Position numbers and translations under genes: made by a program. Below, one piece after another: positions 36,033-48,200 of a stretch of DNA of 64,000 nt. Where the stretch lies: the NCBI GenBank assembly GCA_905183005.1, contig CAJJDO010000008.1, forward strand, positions 746,927 to 810,926, read 5' to 3'. The stretch is from Paramecium pentaurelia. Taxonomy: Eukaryota > Ciliophora > Oligohymenophorea > Peniculida > Parameciidae. Under the pieces are notes generated by a model, which was not told the DNA's origin, ran no database searches, and saw nothing but the letters and a program-made list of their open reading frames with translations. Each line of letters begins with the position of its first letter. Position 1 is the first letter of the stretch.

Positions 36033-37411
36033 TCATACAAGAACAATTCCTATCTCTTCTGGTTTAAGCATATCATTTTCTAATTTCCAATTGTATAGAT
36101 AATAATTTAATTATCCATCTCCTGGACAAAACATTAATTCCTAAAATTATTGATAACAAATATACCTTTAAAAACTTTTCATTATCCATTATATCTAATG
36201 CATTAAATACATCATAACCTTCATTTTTTGCTAAAATCAATGCATCATACATTAATTGTACTATGGGTGTTTAAGTTGCAACATTATAATAAGAATATGC
36301 AGCCTTAAAAATAGATTCAAAAAATACTCTCAAGTGGGTATATTTAGGATTCTTTATAACTTAACTTGGTAAATTATAAAAAGATAAAAAATCTGTAACA
36401 ATTCCTTATTCTTTTTCTACTACATATGTACTAATCACATCTTTTCTAGGTAAAAACCAATGTTTCACTTCTTCATCTGTATATTTAAAATATAATTTGA
36501 AATTTCTAAATAGATAGAATTAATTTTACTTTAAATATTCATTTAATAATTTAGTAACTTAAGCAACATCTTTCTTTTTCATAGGTCTAATTCCAGGAGT
36601 CTTTGGTTCTTCAGGTAATTTATATAATTTTTATTATCTTGAAATTGTCTATCTTGCTGATAATGATGAGAATCCAACTTCAATCAATTTCTTTGCATTC
36701 AAGCTTCTATGATAATATCTAGTTTAAGAAATTGGTGTTGGAACAACAATACCTGCTGTATAAACAGCTTACCACATATTCTTTATGTGTACTCTTCTAG
36801 TAATTTCTTTAATTAAGACAGGAGCTAATCTATTAGCTCTTATTTTTTTATGAACACATAAGAAATTAATTTCTGTCATTTTCACCTTATTTTATTCATT
36901 TTCAATATGAAGTGTTACAGGGATACCTGTGATAAATCCAACTAATTTCTAATTGACCCTTACACCAATCAACCAATCAGAATATTATCCAGGTGGTAAT
37001 AGTGCCCATCTTAAAAATTCTATTGAATAATCAAATCTAAACATATTATCATCATCTTCAACATAATTCTCCTTCAATAAAGTGTAAACCTAATTAATAT
37101 ATATTACTTACTTATTAAGCTTATTCTTCATTTCTTAAATCAACATTAAACCATTCAAATTTGTCAATTAAATTAAATGGATCCTTTCTAACTTCAGCTA
37201 ATACTCCAAGTTGAATGGGACCAGGTTTTAATTTATCCATTTCATTAATATTGGGCATAGGTTGAGTTTACCAAAACTGATGAGGTTTATTTAATTTGTC
37301 AATTAATTATTAGTTATATTAAGTATTTTTCTTTACTACTACTTATTATTACTATTAAGGTTAGACTTCTATTTCTTCATCACTTGATTCTTATTTCTCT
37401 TTTTATTACAT
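36033..37411 (-). CDS. NMT: Glycylpeptide N-tetradecanoyltransferase (N-myristoyltransferase)
   Basis: Predicted 443 aa with two introns (22 and 25 nt). A Gln/Lys-rich leader (MQQKEKQESSDEEIEVQPQQ) precedes the NMT fold: KPHQFWQTQPMPNINE, FNLIDKFEWFNVDL, LLPPGQYSDWLIGVRV, KMTEINFLCVHKKIRANRLA, PVLIKEITRRVH, TPISQTRYYHRSLN and the C-terminal GDGQLNYYLYNWK. The chain ends IGIVLV; the C-terminal carboxylate acts in catalysis in this family. The enzyme moves myristate from myristoyl-CoA to N-terminal Gly. It converges on GMPPB with 107 bp between the stops. The upstream 620 bp (37412-38031) holds no clear gene. Confidence 0.97.
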
Positions 37412-38031
37412 ATTATATTCAAAAATAAATATATTATTTATAAAATTCCTACATGGAATTTATATAATAAATTATTAATACTACTATATTGAGATTTAAT
37501 CTAAATTATTTTTCAATAAGCTTATTATTCACTATATAGTGTAAATAAATATACTGAATCATTTATTTTTCTTATTTGATATTAGATATTAAATTAATTA
37601 ATATTTGTTTATTGAGGGTTCAACCATCCCATTTTTAATCACTTCAGTTCATTATTACTAATAAGAGATGATTAAACTCATATTATGCTTTTATTTTTTT
37701 AAATTTTAAGGATTAATCTTTAATTATTTTGTTGAAATTAAGAATAGAAAAATTAAAAGAATGCATATCATCAAATGGTTGTAGAATAATAAATAATGTA
37801 TTTTAGTTGATATTAAGAATTAATGAAAATAAATGATTGATTAGGATGATCAAATTTTAATCATTTTTAAATACACTTAGAGCATCAATAATATCGATAT
37901 AAAGATATAAAATCAATTTTATAGGTATATAGAGATAGACAAAGAATAAGATAGTTGTTTAATTTAAACACATTATTTTATAAAAGGTTAGATGAGATAC
38001 TAATATTTTGTTTACTTATTTATTTAAAAAA
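37412..38031. other. Intergenic region, no clear gene
   Basis: AT-rich. One frame of about 50 codons (from about 37668, plus strand, MIKLILCFYF) is within chance length. Nothing else recognised. Confidence 0.45.
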
Positions 38032-39198
38032 TCATTCCATTTGCAATTTATAATTGTAAAGGTCACAACTTTATAACTTATTGTTTTCTATACTATGCAC
38101 TACTCTGTATCCAGTATTAAAATAATAAATAGCAAAATCTTATGGAGGAGAAGTGAAAGTATCTACTGGATCATATACAGGGGAAGTTAAATTACTTTCG
38201 TATTGGGCATTAGCAACAGGGATTTAGATGTTATAAACATTAAAAATGCTTTACTTTAATGTATTTCTACGAAGGATCCCTTATAAGTTTCCAAATAGAA
38301 TTGGTTTATTCCATGATGCCCACTCATTTGACCTAAATTGATAAGTTTCATAAACTTCTGTTGTATAAGTTGATACATAAACTACTTTAATGCTTATATC
38401 ATAATTCCCATTATAAAAAATTGTAAAAACAATTTGAGATACATTTTAGGTTGTGGAATGGATAACAGCTGATTAATAGTATTTTTAATAATTAGAGAAA
38501 TAATATAGATTTATGAGGCCATTTCTAAACGGTGAGAGTATATTATTTCTTACTACTGCATCTACCCAAAATGCTCCAAGATTGTATTCAACTACAATCA
38601 ATTTATATTACTATAAGTTATCTTATATAAAAGGTGCTAGAGTTATATCAGTGATATTTATTTCAGTTGTTCTTGCAAAATAATTCTTATCCAATACATT
38701 TTGAGTTGTCTTTATACTCCAATCTGATGCTGACAATACTAAAGTGAACAAAGTGACTTTTTTTGATTAAATAGTAAATAGTGTATTTAAGGTTCCAGTT
38801 ACCTTGATTATGGTTTCATTTAAATTAGGGAAGTACACTATGTCCCCAAATTATTAATAATGAGTCTAATTAATACTTCTATAAGCAATTAAGTAAGGAG
38901 ATTCTCCATTCTTTTGACATCCAACAAAGAAAGTATCAGAACTTTATTGGAATATCCATTCGCAATTATGAGTCTGAGTTTTAGGTATTGGTAATGAACT
39001 TAATACATTAAGTTCATCATCAATAATAAGCACTCTTTTTTCAGCCAAGATTGCATCTGTGTTATTAGAAAGCTTGGCATTTGAAATAAACTTTCCAAAA
39101 TAATTCATATCATATTCAATGTAATCATCACAAAATGCCATATTTATCTATGTCTTACATAGAGTCACTATGAATGAAAGGATATAAAATATTTTCAT
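38032..39198 (-). CDS. Secreted protein of unknown function
   Basis: Single exon, 388 aa. The N-terminus MKIFYILSFIVTLCKTQ is a classic signal peptide, cleaved probably around residue 17. The mature part is rich in beta-prone Val, Ile, Thr and Tyr residues with alternating hydrophobic patterns and few cysteines, resembling a beta-propeller or beta-sandwich, and carries several N-x-S/T glycosylation sequons (LSNNTDA, NQTHYQQ, NETIIKV). There is no transmembrane segment or GPI signal at the C-terminus (ends KLQME). I do not recognise a family. It is not a typical Cys-rich surface antigen. Confidence 0.78.
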
Positions 39199-41028
39199 AA
39201 ATATAATTATAGATCATTATCTTTATAGATTCATTAGGAATTATTCAAATTTTATGAATAATTATTTTGATAATTTTAAGTTATTTTTCAGGAATCTATA
39301 GACTGTTTGGATTAATACCTGATTTTCTATTATTATTTATAATTTTAATAAAATAAAATAAAATTATTTCATAGACTCAATATTAAGAGAGACAAATAAA
39401 ATTTATCAACTATAGATTGAACTATTTGAATATATCATATTTACTACAATCAATAATATCAATTATGGCATAGATATATATATAATAATAATGTAATATA
39501 TTTTTTACTAACTTTTTATATGATCACTAAAATAATAAATATCCAAGGGTAATTTATTCAACATGGAAAAGGCAAATGGCTATAATTTCCAAATATTATC
39601 TCAATTACTTCGAAAAAAAATATTCTGTCAATTTAAATTAAATTCAATCATCAGATATAGATTTAATCTTGACTAAGTTATATAATGATGATAACCTATA
39701 TTTATCTACATTTTCTATGATATTTTAAACTGTACCATATAATTAGTTTAAATATTTTTAAAAGCAGTATTGTTTCATTATGATGAATTTTTCATATATT
39801 GAGAATATTATTGGTTTATGCAAAATATTTTTATAAAAAATAAGAAATTAATTAGACATTTTAGGTGAGATACATTTCTAATACTTTTGTTTGATAGTCT
39901 CTATTTTAATAATGAATAAAAAATCATTATAAGAATGGCTAAATGTAGAAAATACCTACCTAGTAGACTGAAAAACTTAAAATTAACTTTTTCCTGTAAA
40001 ATTAATATTTTTAATTATTAAATTTATTTATTCTTTCTAAAAATCCTTCTCTACTATTTAAGATTATTATTTAGATTTCATAATAATTCATTGAAAAATA
40101 TTTGAAGATAGAATATTTATTTATATTCTTTTTATTAAACTATGAGTTGTTCTCTTCTGATAACTTGATTTTGTCATCATGCCTTTAAATGACTAATAAA
40201 AATTCTAAGTCTTTATTTTATAAATATAAAGTTTGAAAGTATCAGATATTTTTAATGGAATTTTGATCAGATATTATTTAACAAAAAAAAGATAATTAAA
40301 TTATATTTTCATAGATTAAATATTAGATTTTTATAAAATAATTTTGAGTATCAAATTTTGTAATTAAATCATCTTTCGATTCAATTGTAATTATTATTAC
40401 TCAAATTTTGAAATAAAGCTAACTAATAAATAAATAAAACTCATTTATTTTTTCCTATATAAATTTGTCACATTTCCAATTTTGTAATCGTAAATGATTT
40501 GAAATTTTTAACAATTTATTATTTAAAAACAAAAATTTAAAAGTCGAAAAATAATTAAAAAAGCACTTTTTGTTTTAGTTCTTAGCTTGTTAATATAAAA
40601 TAAATAAATATCAACATCAGGAAAATATTTAATAAGAAAATTTATTGTTTTATTGACCAAATTAGAAATTTTCTAAATTCCTTTAAAGATTTTGAGTTTT
40701 TCAAGTCTAAACTTAGTTAGAAAGATATATAAAGAGAATTCGTATTATGCAAAATTTGATTCTTTATATTAATAAAATTCTTCATTTGAAAATTCCAAGT
40801 TTATTTTGATAAAATTGATAATAATAGTATTTTATTGATGTCTAGTTTCAATGTATGACATTATTAATTATATTTAGTATTATAAATTTAATAATTAATT
40901 TTTCTGAAAAATAATATTCATTAATGAATAATAATAATCTTTTATAAAATTAATATTGGTTTTATGTATTTAAAGGGTGATTAAAATCTGCAAAAAATAT
41001 AAAATATTAAAACTATTAATCAAATCCA
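39199..41028. other. Long gap with one weak open frame
   Basis: Mostly AT-rich and broken in all frames. One plus-strand frame (39576-39971) is listed separately. From about 39962 a second frame of some 50 codons follows in another phase, so the two could be exons of a poorly resolved gene or a relic. The rest, 40110-41028, shows nothing. Confidence 0.4.
39576..39971 (+). CDS. Uncharacterised 131-aa open frame
   Basis: Starts MAIISKYYLNYFEKKYSVNL and ends ENTYLVD before TGA at 39969. It is helical, rich in Ile, Leu, Phe and Tyr, with a DDNLYLSTFS segment. No motif recognised. Under a single-stop code, 131 codons can occur by chance, but the composition is more protein-like than the flanks. 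Confidence 0.35.
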
Positions 41029-43553
41029 ATGAGTAAAATCACAAATCTAAGCTCATAAACTTCATCTCAAATTGAAAGTTCTTCGTAAAACTTTCAATCC
41101 TAAAACAATCAAAGGATAATTTAGGTAAAATTTTTGGATATTATTTTTTAGGAAGAATTTTCGTAAATGGAAACATAAATTAAGAACGGTGAAGGGAATA
41201 ATTATATATAGTAATATTCGAGTAATGGGGGGAATATTGATAAAAATGTATAATGAGTCTTAATTTATCAGATTAATGATCAAAGAAAACGAGAACTAGA
41301 AAGCATAAAATTTGATTGTTCTAATGAATAAAATCATTAATCTAAAAGATCGGATGGAAATGTAAATTGTGCTATAATAATATTAAAAACAGATTTAATC
41401 AATGAGATAAGATGACTAAATGGAAGAAGATAATACCTATGAAGGAGAAATGCAGACCTAAAGTCAATCTTAATAGCATGCTTAAACATCTTCTGTAACT
41501 CTTTTATTCTTATGATAGAGCTCTCAATAAACAAGCTATCAAACATAAACAATTGTAACAAAAACGATAACAACATCACATCGAATATAACAATCAGAAG
41601 ATTAAGGATAAGTATAGATCACTCTAATAAATTTAGTTTGATGCCGCTGAATATGAAATGATGAATGGTTAAGGTAATGTTGAAGGAGAAGTTTATGAAA
41701 GTGCATCTGCAGTATTTATTAATATTATTAAATATTATAGTAATATAAGTATGGTGGTTATAATCTATAAGCTGATCATGCTAAACTTGGTGGAGGATTA
41801 ATGCTTAATAAATATAATTTTTCAGATGCTTCTTTAAAGGTTATTATAAATTAATTAGATTAGGAAAAATAATTTAATAGTTCAGCAGGTAAAGTATAGA
41901 TGGCATGTGAAGCTGCTATGGTTGCTGCTTTAAGAAGACAAGAAGAAGCAGCAGCTATAGGTGGTGGTATGGCAAGTTGGGAATTATAAATGAAAGCTAT
42001 GGCAGAATTAAAGGCATAATATTAATTATCAGCCAAAATAACAGTAAAACAACGATCTTTTCTAATGTATGGTTATGGTTTTAAAGGCAAAGATGGAAAA
42101 CCATAAAAATGTGATGATGAGGATCTTTCAAAAAAAAAATGTGATGATGAAGATTTAAATAAATTAAAATGTGATGATGAAGAAATTAATAAGAATAAAT
42201 GTGATGATGTTGAATAGGAAAAACCAAAATAAGGATTAAATTTTGCTGTTTGTGAGGCAGAATGTATTGAGAAGCCTAAGAAAAAAAAACCAGAAGATTT
42301 AACAAATGCTCCTTAAGATCCAGAAGAATTCTCTAAAAAAAAGAAACCAGAAGAACCAGAAGAGAAACCATGTGATCCAGAAGAATTCTCTAAAAAGAAG
42401 AAACCTAATGGGCCAGAAGAGAAGCCATGTGACCCAGAAGAATTTTCTAAAAAGAAGAAACCTGCTTCAGAATAAAAGATATGTAGTCCAGAAGATTTAA
42501 GTAAAAGCAAAAATACTCCTCGAATTCAATCACCAGATAGATATTTTCAACCCAGAAGTGAAGATTTTATAAGATTAATGCCTAAAAGTCCATAATAAAT
42601 AGTTTATCCTGTTAGTTCAGTAAGAAGCATTATTATGCCAAAATTTGTAGCTTGTGAACCTGTTCAAGTATTAATTAATAAATAATTAGGTTGCAAAATA
42701 ACCAATGTTAACATAATGTTTAAGTGTTAGACAACCACTTGTCATCTAAGAAGAACCAGCATCTTTTGTGGCTGTTTAACCTGTATAACAATAGTTGAGG
42801 ACAGTCTAGCCTTAATTTGTTTAATAGCAAGCTATAATATAGCCAGTTATCTAACAATAATAAGTTGTGTAAGTTTAAGAAATGCAACCATTATAATAAG
42901 TTATGATGGTCCAACCTACCCAAAAGATTGAAACATATTCACAATAACATATTCAAGTTTAATAGCCTCATTTTATTAGTCAAAATGTATAATTAAAAGG
43001 CTAATAACCACAATATGCAACTACTTAAACAGTTTAAATGATGACTTAATAACCTAATTTAGTTGTTGCTTAACCTTAATAAGTAGCTTCTGTTGCTTAA
43101 CCAGTAGTTTTAATGTAAGGAATATAATAAGAGATGTTTTCTTCAGTGGCTGTATAATAATAAATAGTAACAAATACACAATTAATTTAATAAGATGCAT
43201 TATCACCTATCAGATAACAACAAATTATTTAATAACCTTAAGTAGTGTTGTAACCATCACAATAATAATAAACAATGTTTATTTAAACTTAACCTATATT
43301 ATAATAAAATGTTTAAATGCAATAATCTGTATTACAAATATAACCATAATAAACTATTTAATAAGTATAATAAATTCCATAAGTAAATAATAAATATAAT
43401 CCATTTTAGGTTACATCCCCTTTGAGGCAATAATCTTTGGTTTTATAGCCTCAATTACAATATAACACATAACCACTTGAACTTTTGCAACGCAGCCAGT
43501 CTCCTGTCGGTTAATAGTAATTCAAATTTTAAACAGTCCTTCATAAAGGATGA
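41029..43553 (+). CDS. Gln/Val-rich cytoskeletal-type protein with charged repeats
   Basis: Predicted 780 aa with seven introns (27, 24, 31, 24, 25, 29 and 22 nt), an exact frame. Order: a Ser/Gln-rich head; a central conserved-looking segment (KYGGYNLQADHAKLGGGLML and an Ala/Glu helix with MACEAAMVAALRRQEEAAA); a charged repeat block with CDDEDLxK/CDDEE repeats at about 42109-42220; four DPEEFSKKKK-type repeats at about 42318-42475; and a 290-residue C-terminal tail dominated by Gln, Val and Pro (VQPVIQQQQVVQVQEMQPLQ). Gln/Val/Pro-rich tails and Lys/Glu repeats occur in ciliate cortical (epiplasm or alveolin-type) proteins, but I cannot assign the family. No membrane segment. Confidence 0.85.
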
Positions 43554-43651
43554 GAATTCATAATAAACCATATATTTATTCAAATAAAATCAATGTCTTA
43601 TTTTATCAATTATCTAAAAAATTAAAATCAAATTATTTATTATATTTATTA

Positions 43652-44959
43652 ATGATTCAATCACCAGAATTACAAATAAAAAATAAAATCAATGTTTTGA
43701 TTTTTGGATTATGTGATTCTGGTAAAACTGAATTATTGAAAGCTTTAAAAAATGAAAATCAAAAACTTAATGAAAATGTATATGATGAAGATTTAGATTC
43801 AGAAGAAGATGAAGAAGAAGCTATGGATAAATTTGAAGGTGATTAATATTCTTCTTAAGTTACTCGTTGTTAATATAATTCAGATTAATGTAATATATAT
43901 TTTGAAGAATCAAAAAACTACTATGGTCATGATTTCTTAAGTAAAGCACCAAATTTTGAAGTTTTAATGTTTCTTTTCAATGCTTAAATAGGAATCTTTG
44001 AAAATTAACTAGACAATAATTTCCATTTTAATTTAGAAGCTATAAGATTACTAAAATAAAATTACAAAATCATTTTTGTTATTACTAATATGAATAGTTG
44101 TAATTGGAGTAAAGAGAGATTTGAATATATCTAAAATAAATTGTAATCCTTAATTGTTGATTTATAATTTACAGTTATTCCTATTGATTCAAAATCATTC
44201 ACTAATATTATTAATAAAGATTGCTAATGGTATGAAGGAAATTCTTTGATAGGAGAGATTTCCACTATGAAAATTAATAATTTTTAAAATATATTAAGAA
44301 TTAGAGTATTAAATATATCAAAAGTACGTAACTCAACGTATGAATGTAAAGTTTTAAGTGGTTAATTAAATTAAATCTAAATTCCATTACATTTTTACTC
44401 TATAATGTAAAAAACTGCTGTTTAAGTCATTGGAATTATGGATTTAATTAATAATATCTAATATAATATAGCTCAAAATGATCTGATACAAGTAAAACTA
44501 CTTACTAATATTAGATTGTAATGAATTTAAATACTAAATTATAAATTGGAGATATCTTATCACTTCCTCATTAAGCGCCTTGTTTTCTGAGTAAAGAAAT
44601 ATTAGCTGAAATTTAATTAGAGACTTAAAAACAATCATTAATAATAACGGGTGGATTCTCAGGATTGTTAAATTTTAATGGTATTCAAACTCTTTTTGAA
44701 ATTACCAATGTTGAATATATAAATATAGATGGTAAAAAATAAACTTAAGAATTCTTAAAATCCAAATAATCAGGAGGAGTTAAACTTAAGGTAGATACTT
44801 ACTATATATGAAAGCTTGCAGAACCATTTTGTTTAGAAAAATATAACGTATTCTTTGAATTAGGACATTTTTTGATCTTAACCAATGATTAGTATATTAT
44901 GCTATTAAATTAGATAAACTATAGGAAGTGGTAATGTTCTTAAAGTAAAACCATTATGA
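43652..44959 (+). CDS. Divergent eEF1A/eRF3/HBS1-family protein with degenerate G domain
   Basis: Predicted 412 aa with three introns (23, 24 and 22 nt), exact in frame. The P-loop survives (GLCDSGKT, residues 19-26; EF1A has GHVDSGKS). An acidic insert of about 30 residues then replaces the switch I region. The G3 motif DAPGH is KAPNF (98-102) and G4 NKMD is TNMN (145-148), yet flanking signature remains: NCNWSKERFEYI-like SCNWSKERFEYI and CQWYEGNSLIGEI, corresponding to EF1A W-x-G-x-x-LL. The C-terminal beta-barrels are recognisable, ending PFCLEKY, LGHFLILTNDQQTIGSGNVL and KVKPL. So a translation-factor relative that probably cannot use GTP normally. A possible upstream ATG at 43550 overlaps the previous stop; MIQSPEL at 43652 fits better. 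Confidence 0.85.
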
Positions 44960-45089
44960 TAGATAATTTATATATATAAATATTTTAGTTAATTTTAATT
45001 ATTGAATACATAATATATAGATTTATGTTTTGAGACATTTCTAAAATTATCATTATATTTTATATTATTGCAAAATATAAATATATAAT

Positions 45090-45284
45090 TCATTATGTTT
45101 CATTAAATTAAACCTACTTTTATACTTCTTATATTGCTTTCTCAACATTTTATTTCATCTTTTCTTATTATTCTTTATTATTTTTATTTTATTCTTATTT
45201 ATTCTTCTTATCATTTTCGTCATCTTTAATTTAAAAAAATTTAATACCCCAATCATCTCCATTCAAACCTCGAACCATCTCCAT
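45090..45284 (-). CDS. Small hydrophilic protein, tandem paralogue A
   Basis: A 56-aa protein if a 24-nt intron (GT...AAAG) is removed, 64 aa if not, since 24 is a codon multiple. Starts MEMVRGLNGDDWG, continues as a Lys/Asn/Gln/Glu-rich helix (EQQEKMKQNVEKAIQEVQKQ). Its start matches paralogue B, about 200 bp upstream on the same strand: M-x-M-x-RG-x-NGD. No family recognised. Similar N-termini, similar intron position and similar helix make this a local duplication. Confidence 0.55.
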
Positions 45285-45487
45285 TAATTTAATAAAATTA
45301 TAAAAGATTTATTGAAAAATAAGTATAATTAAATAGTAACTTTTTTGAATTGATAAAAATTATTGTAATTCAATAAGCTTTGAAATTTAAAATTACAACA
45401 TAAAATATATTGATTAAAGCTTGAAAAAATATTTTATCAAACCATTTACAATTGTTATATGATATATATTATGTAAATCATTAATCA

Positions 45488-45692
45488 TCATTTATTTTTA
45501 TCTTTATTATCCTCTTATTTTATAACTTGTTGTATAGTTTTTTACATCTATTAATTTGCTTGATCATCATTTGTTCTTTCATTTTTTTTAATCTAATTCA
45601 TGTTTTAATTTTAATTAGCCTTAGGTAACCCAACTTAATATTAAATTTTATTTACAAAAATTATCTCCATTATTTCCTCTCATCATATTCAT
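45488..45692 (-). CDS. Small hydrophilic protein, tandem paralogue B
   Basis: Predicted 60 aa after removal of a 22-nt intron. Starts MNMMRGNNGDNF, then a polar helix (DDQANQQMQKTIQQVIKQED) and a Lys/Asp tail. The intron falls right after the NGD-x-aromatic motif, the same place as in paralogue A. The helix K-T/A-IQ-x-V-x-KQ is shared. Function unknown; small size and charge suggest a binding or chaperone-like peptide, which is only a guess. Both genes lie between the EF1A-like gene and PP2C. Confidence 0.55.
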
Positions 45693-46032
45693 TTTATATT
45701 GATATGAGATATAATATTAAATTAAATTAATAAACTAAAATTAGGACTTTTTGAATAATAGATAAAGAGTATTTAGTTTACGATTCCATCAATTTTAATC
45801 AAATATTAAGTTACCATTAGACATCTTTTTAGGTTGAATAAATGGATCTTAGATATTTATTTATATAAATTCATTAATGTTATAATTATAATGAAAGTAT
45901 ATTTGATGATCATATTAATTAAATGAAAGAGCATAGATCATTAAGTTAATATTATGATTAAAAGTTTATATCATTTAGAATTTATCCGTTGATCATTATG
46001 TAAATATAAATTCAAATTTATTAATATAACTA

Positions 46033-47521
46033 ATGAATTATAAATCACGCGATGCACCATCCTTTTTGAATAAATATCTATAAAGAGATATAAATCCTAA
46101 ACGACCTTTTGAGAGTTAAAACAAATCTTATTAAAAATATGATGTGTCTCCATTAATAAAATAACCTGTAAGAAAAACATTAGAGTTAAATTTCTCAAGT
46201 TTGGAAGAACATTCAATGAAAAAATAAGCTATTTTACCTAACTATGAACCAACAAAATGTTCATCAGGTCGAAATGGAATTATTAGAGCTTATGCTGCTA
46301 ATACAAATTAAGGAATTGTTAGAGATTATAATGAAGATAGAGTCTCTATAATTTTAAATATAGTTAAGCCATAAAATAGAGCAACAGAAAATTGGCCAAA
46401 ATGTTCATTTTTTGGAGTTTATGATGGACATGGAGGAGCAGCTTGTGCTGACTTTTTAAGAGATTCTTTACATTCATTTGTAATAAAAGAACCTGAATTT
46501 CCATGGAATCCTGTAGGAGCCATAAGAAAAGGATTTGAAGCAGCAGAAAATCATTTTTTAGCTTATGCATTAGATTAATATTCAAAAGGAATCCAAGAAA
46601 GAAGTGGATCATGTGCAATAGTTTGTTTAATTGTTGGAGATGTTTGCTATGTAGCTAATGTTGGAGATAGTAGAGCTGTACTAAGTTCTTAAAAAGGGAA
46701 AAGAGTAACAAATTTATCAATTGATCATAAACCAGAAACAGAAGCAGAGAGAATCTAAAGAGGAGGAGGCAAAATATATTAAACTTAAGGAATTAATGAA
46801 GAAGGAACTTAAGTTACTGGACCAGTTAGAGTTATGCCTGGACGTTTATCAGTTTCAAGAACTTTTGGTGATATAGAAGCTAAATTTGAATAATTTGGTG
46901 GAAATTCAAAAGTTGTTATATCTGAACCAGATGTCAAAATATTTAAAATTAATTAAGATCATGATTTCATTGTTTTGGGATGTATGTAACATTAATATAA
47001 TTTTAGGTGATGGTATTTTTGATAAGATGTCTTCAGGAGATGTAATTAATATCATTTGGCAAGATATTTAAAATAATAATAAATCTAATTTACATTCAGT
47101 ATTATCAACAGCAGTTGATTCTGTATTGAAAGAAGCTATATATAAAAAAAGTAGTGATAATGTTACTTTATTGATTGTTGCTTTTTAAATAAATTAATAA
47201 AAAGAAGAATAGAAAGAAATCAAATATACATATAGTAATTCTGTTGAAAGAATTGAAGAGACTTATCATATAAATAGTAGACCAAGAATAAGGTAATATT
47301 TGTTAATTTATATTAATAGTCAACAAATTACTAAAAGAAATGATGAAAATTTTTCATAATTTAGTAGTCTAAATTATTGTAATCAAGCTGCTTCTATTCA
47401 TAATAGTAATAAATCTGCTTTAGTTTAAAATTTTCAGAATAGATTATTAAAATAATAATAAAGTAAAAAGTCTTGTTTGGATGAAGTAACAAATAAAATA
47501 AAAACTAGTTATATCATTTGA
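46033..47521 (+). CDS. PP2C-family protein phosphatase
   Basis: Predicted 478 aa with two introns (25 and 27 nt). After a basic, Ser/Pro-rich leader of about 90 residues the PPM/PP2C motifs appear: NQGIVRDYNEDR, FFGVYDGHGGAACADFL, RSGSCAIV, CYVANVGDSRAVL, DHKPETEAERIQRGGG, RLSVSRTFGD and a divergent GCDGIFDKMSS (usual DGLWD). Asp residues that bind the two Mn2+/Mg2+ ions are present. The C-terminal 130 residues are Asn/Gln/Ser-rich and probably disordered. PP2Cs dephosphorylate Ser/Thr in signalling. The first intron splits the Cys codon of VLGC just before DGIFD. Confidence 0.96.
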
Positions 47522-47739
47522 TAATAATTAATTAATACACCATTAAATTAAATCATAATATTAATTATCTCATTTAAAGCTATCTTTTAAGATTAGATTC
47601 TTTTCTATAATAGCAATCCCCTTGATTATATACATGATATAACATTAATTTTTAATTAGATAAATAGAAAAGCTACTTTTATTTTTATATATATCTTTAT
47701 TCAATACTTAATTAAATAATATTATTGACTTTTTGTAAA

Positions 47740-48200
47740 AAACATTAAAGAGGAGATATCAGCTAAAAAATTTAAGATATTGAAGATCTTTGATAATATT
47801 CAAAAGAGAAATGAACTTCATATCAACTTTTTTCATAATCAGAATTTGAAATTAAATAAATAGAATTGAAGATCAAAAAAATACAATTTCTGTTTCAAAA
47901 TGTTCAAAATCTGATACTTTTATAATTAGTTTCTAAGAGATACTAAAACAATAATTAAGTTTATTAAAATAAATTATCTAATATGATAAAGAATATGAGA
48001 AATGATGTTATTATAAGAAATAAACAAAGAAATAGGAAATCAGAAAGAACATAAAAGATATATCAAAAAAGAACTGAGAATGTTAATTTAAATAATAAAT
48101 AGGTTCTATGAATCAATAAAAAAATGATTTAAAATTGGTACAACAGAAATAAAATGATCAATCAAAGTTGAACTTTAATACCTAGTAATAGTTTAATTAT
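47740..48200 (+). pseudogene. Probable gene relic downstream of PP2C
   Basis: The gap 47522-48612 has no intact gene. Between about 47740 and 48200 the plus strand shows protein-like stretches (SDTFIISFQEILKQQLSLL, then YDKEYEK, a TGA and CYYKKQTKKQEIRKNIKDIS) scattered over frames with in-frame TGAs and no introns that reconcile them. This looks like a decayed Lys/Gln-rich coding sequence. The flanks are plain AT-rich DNA. Confidence 0.35.

Noticed and set aside
42306..42510. Short Lys/Asn-rich and Ser/Gly-rich frames at 42.3-42.5 kb
   Set aside because: Off-frame readings of the DPEEFSKKKK repeats in the Gln/Val-rich protein.
43550..43651. Upstream ATG giving a 34-residue extension of the EF1A-like protein
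   Set aside because: The ATG overlaps the stop of the preceding gene (ATGA) and the extension (MRIHNKPYIY) has no counterpart in the family. The ATG at 43652 sits directly before the first beta-strand.
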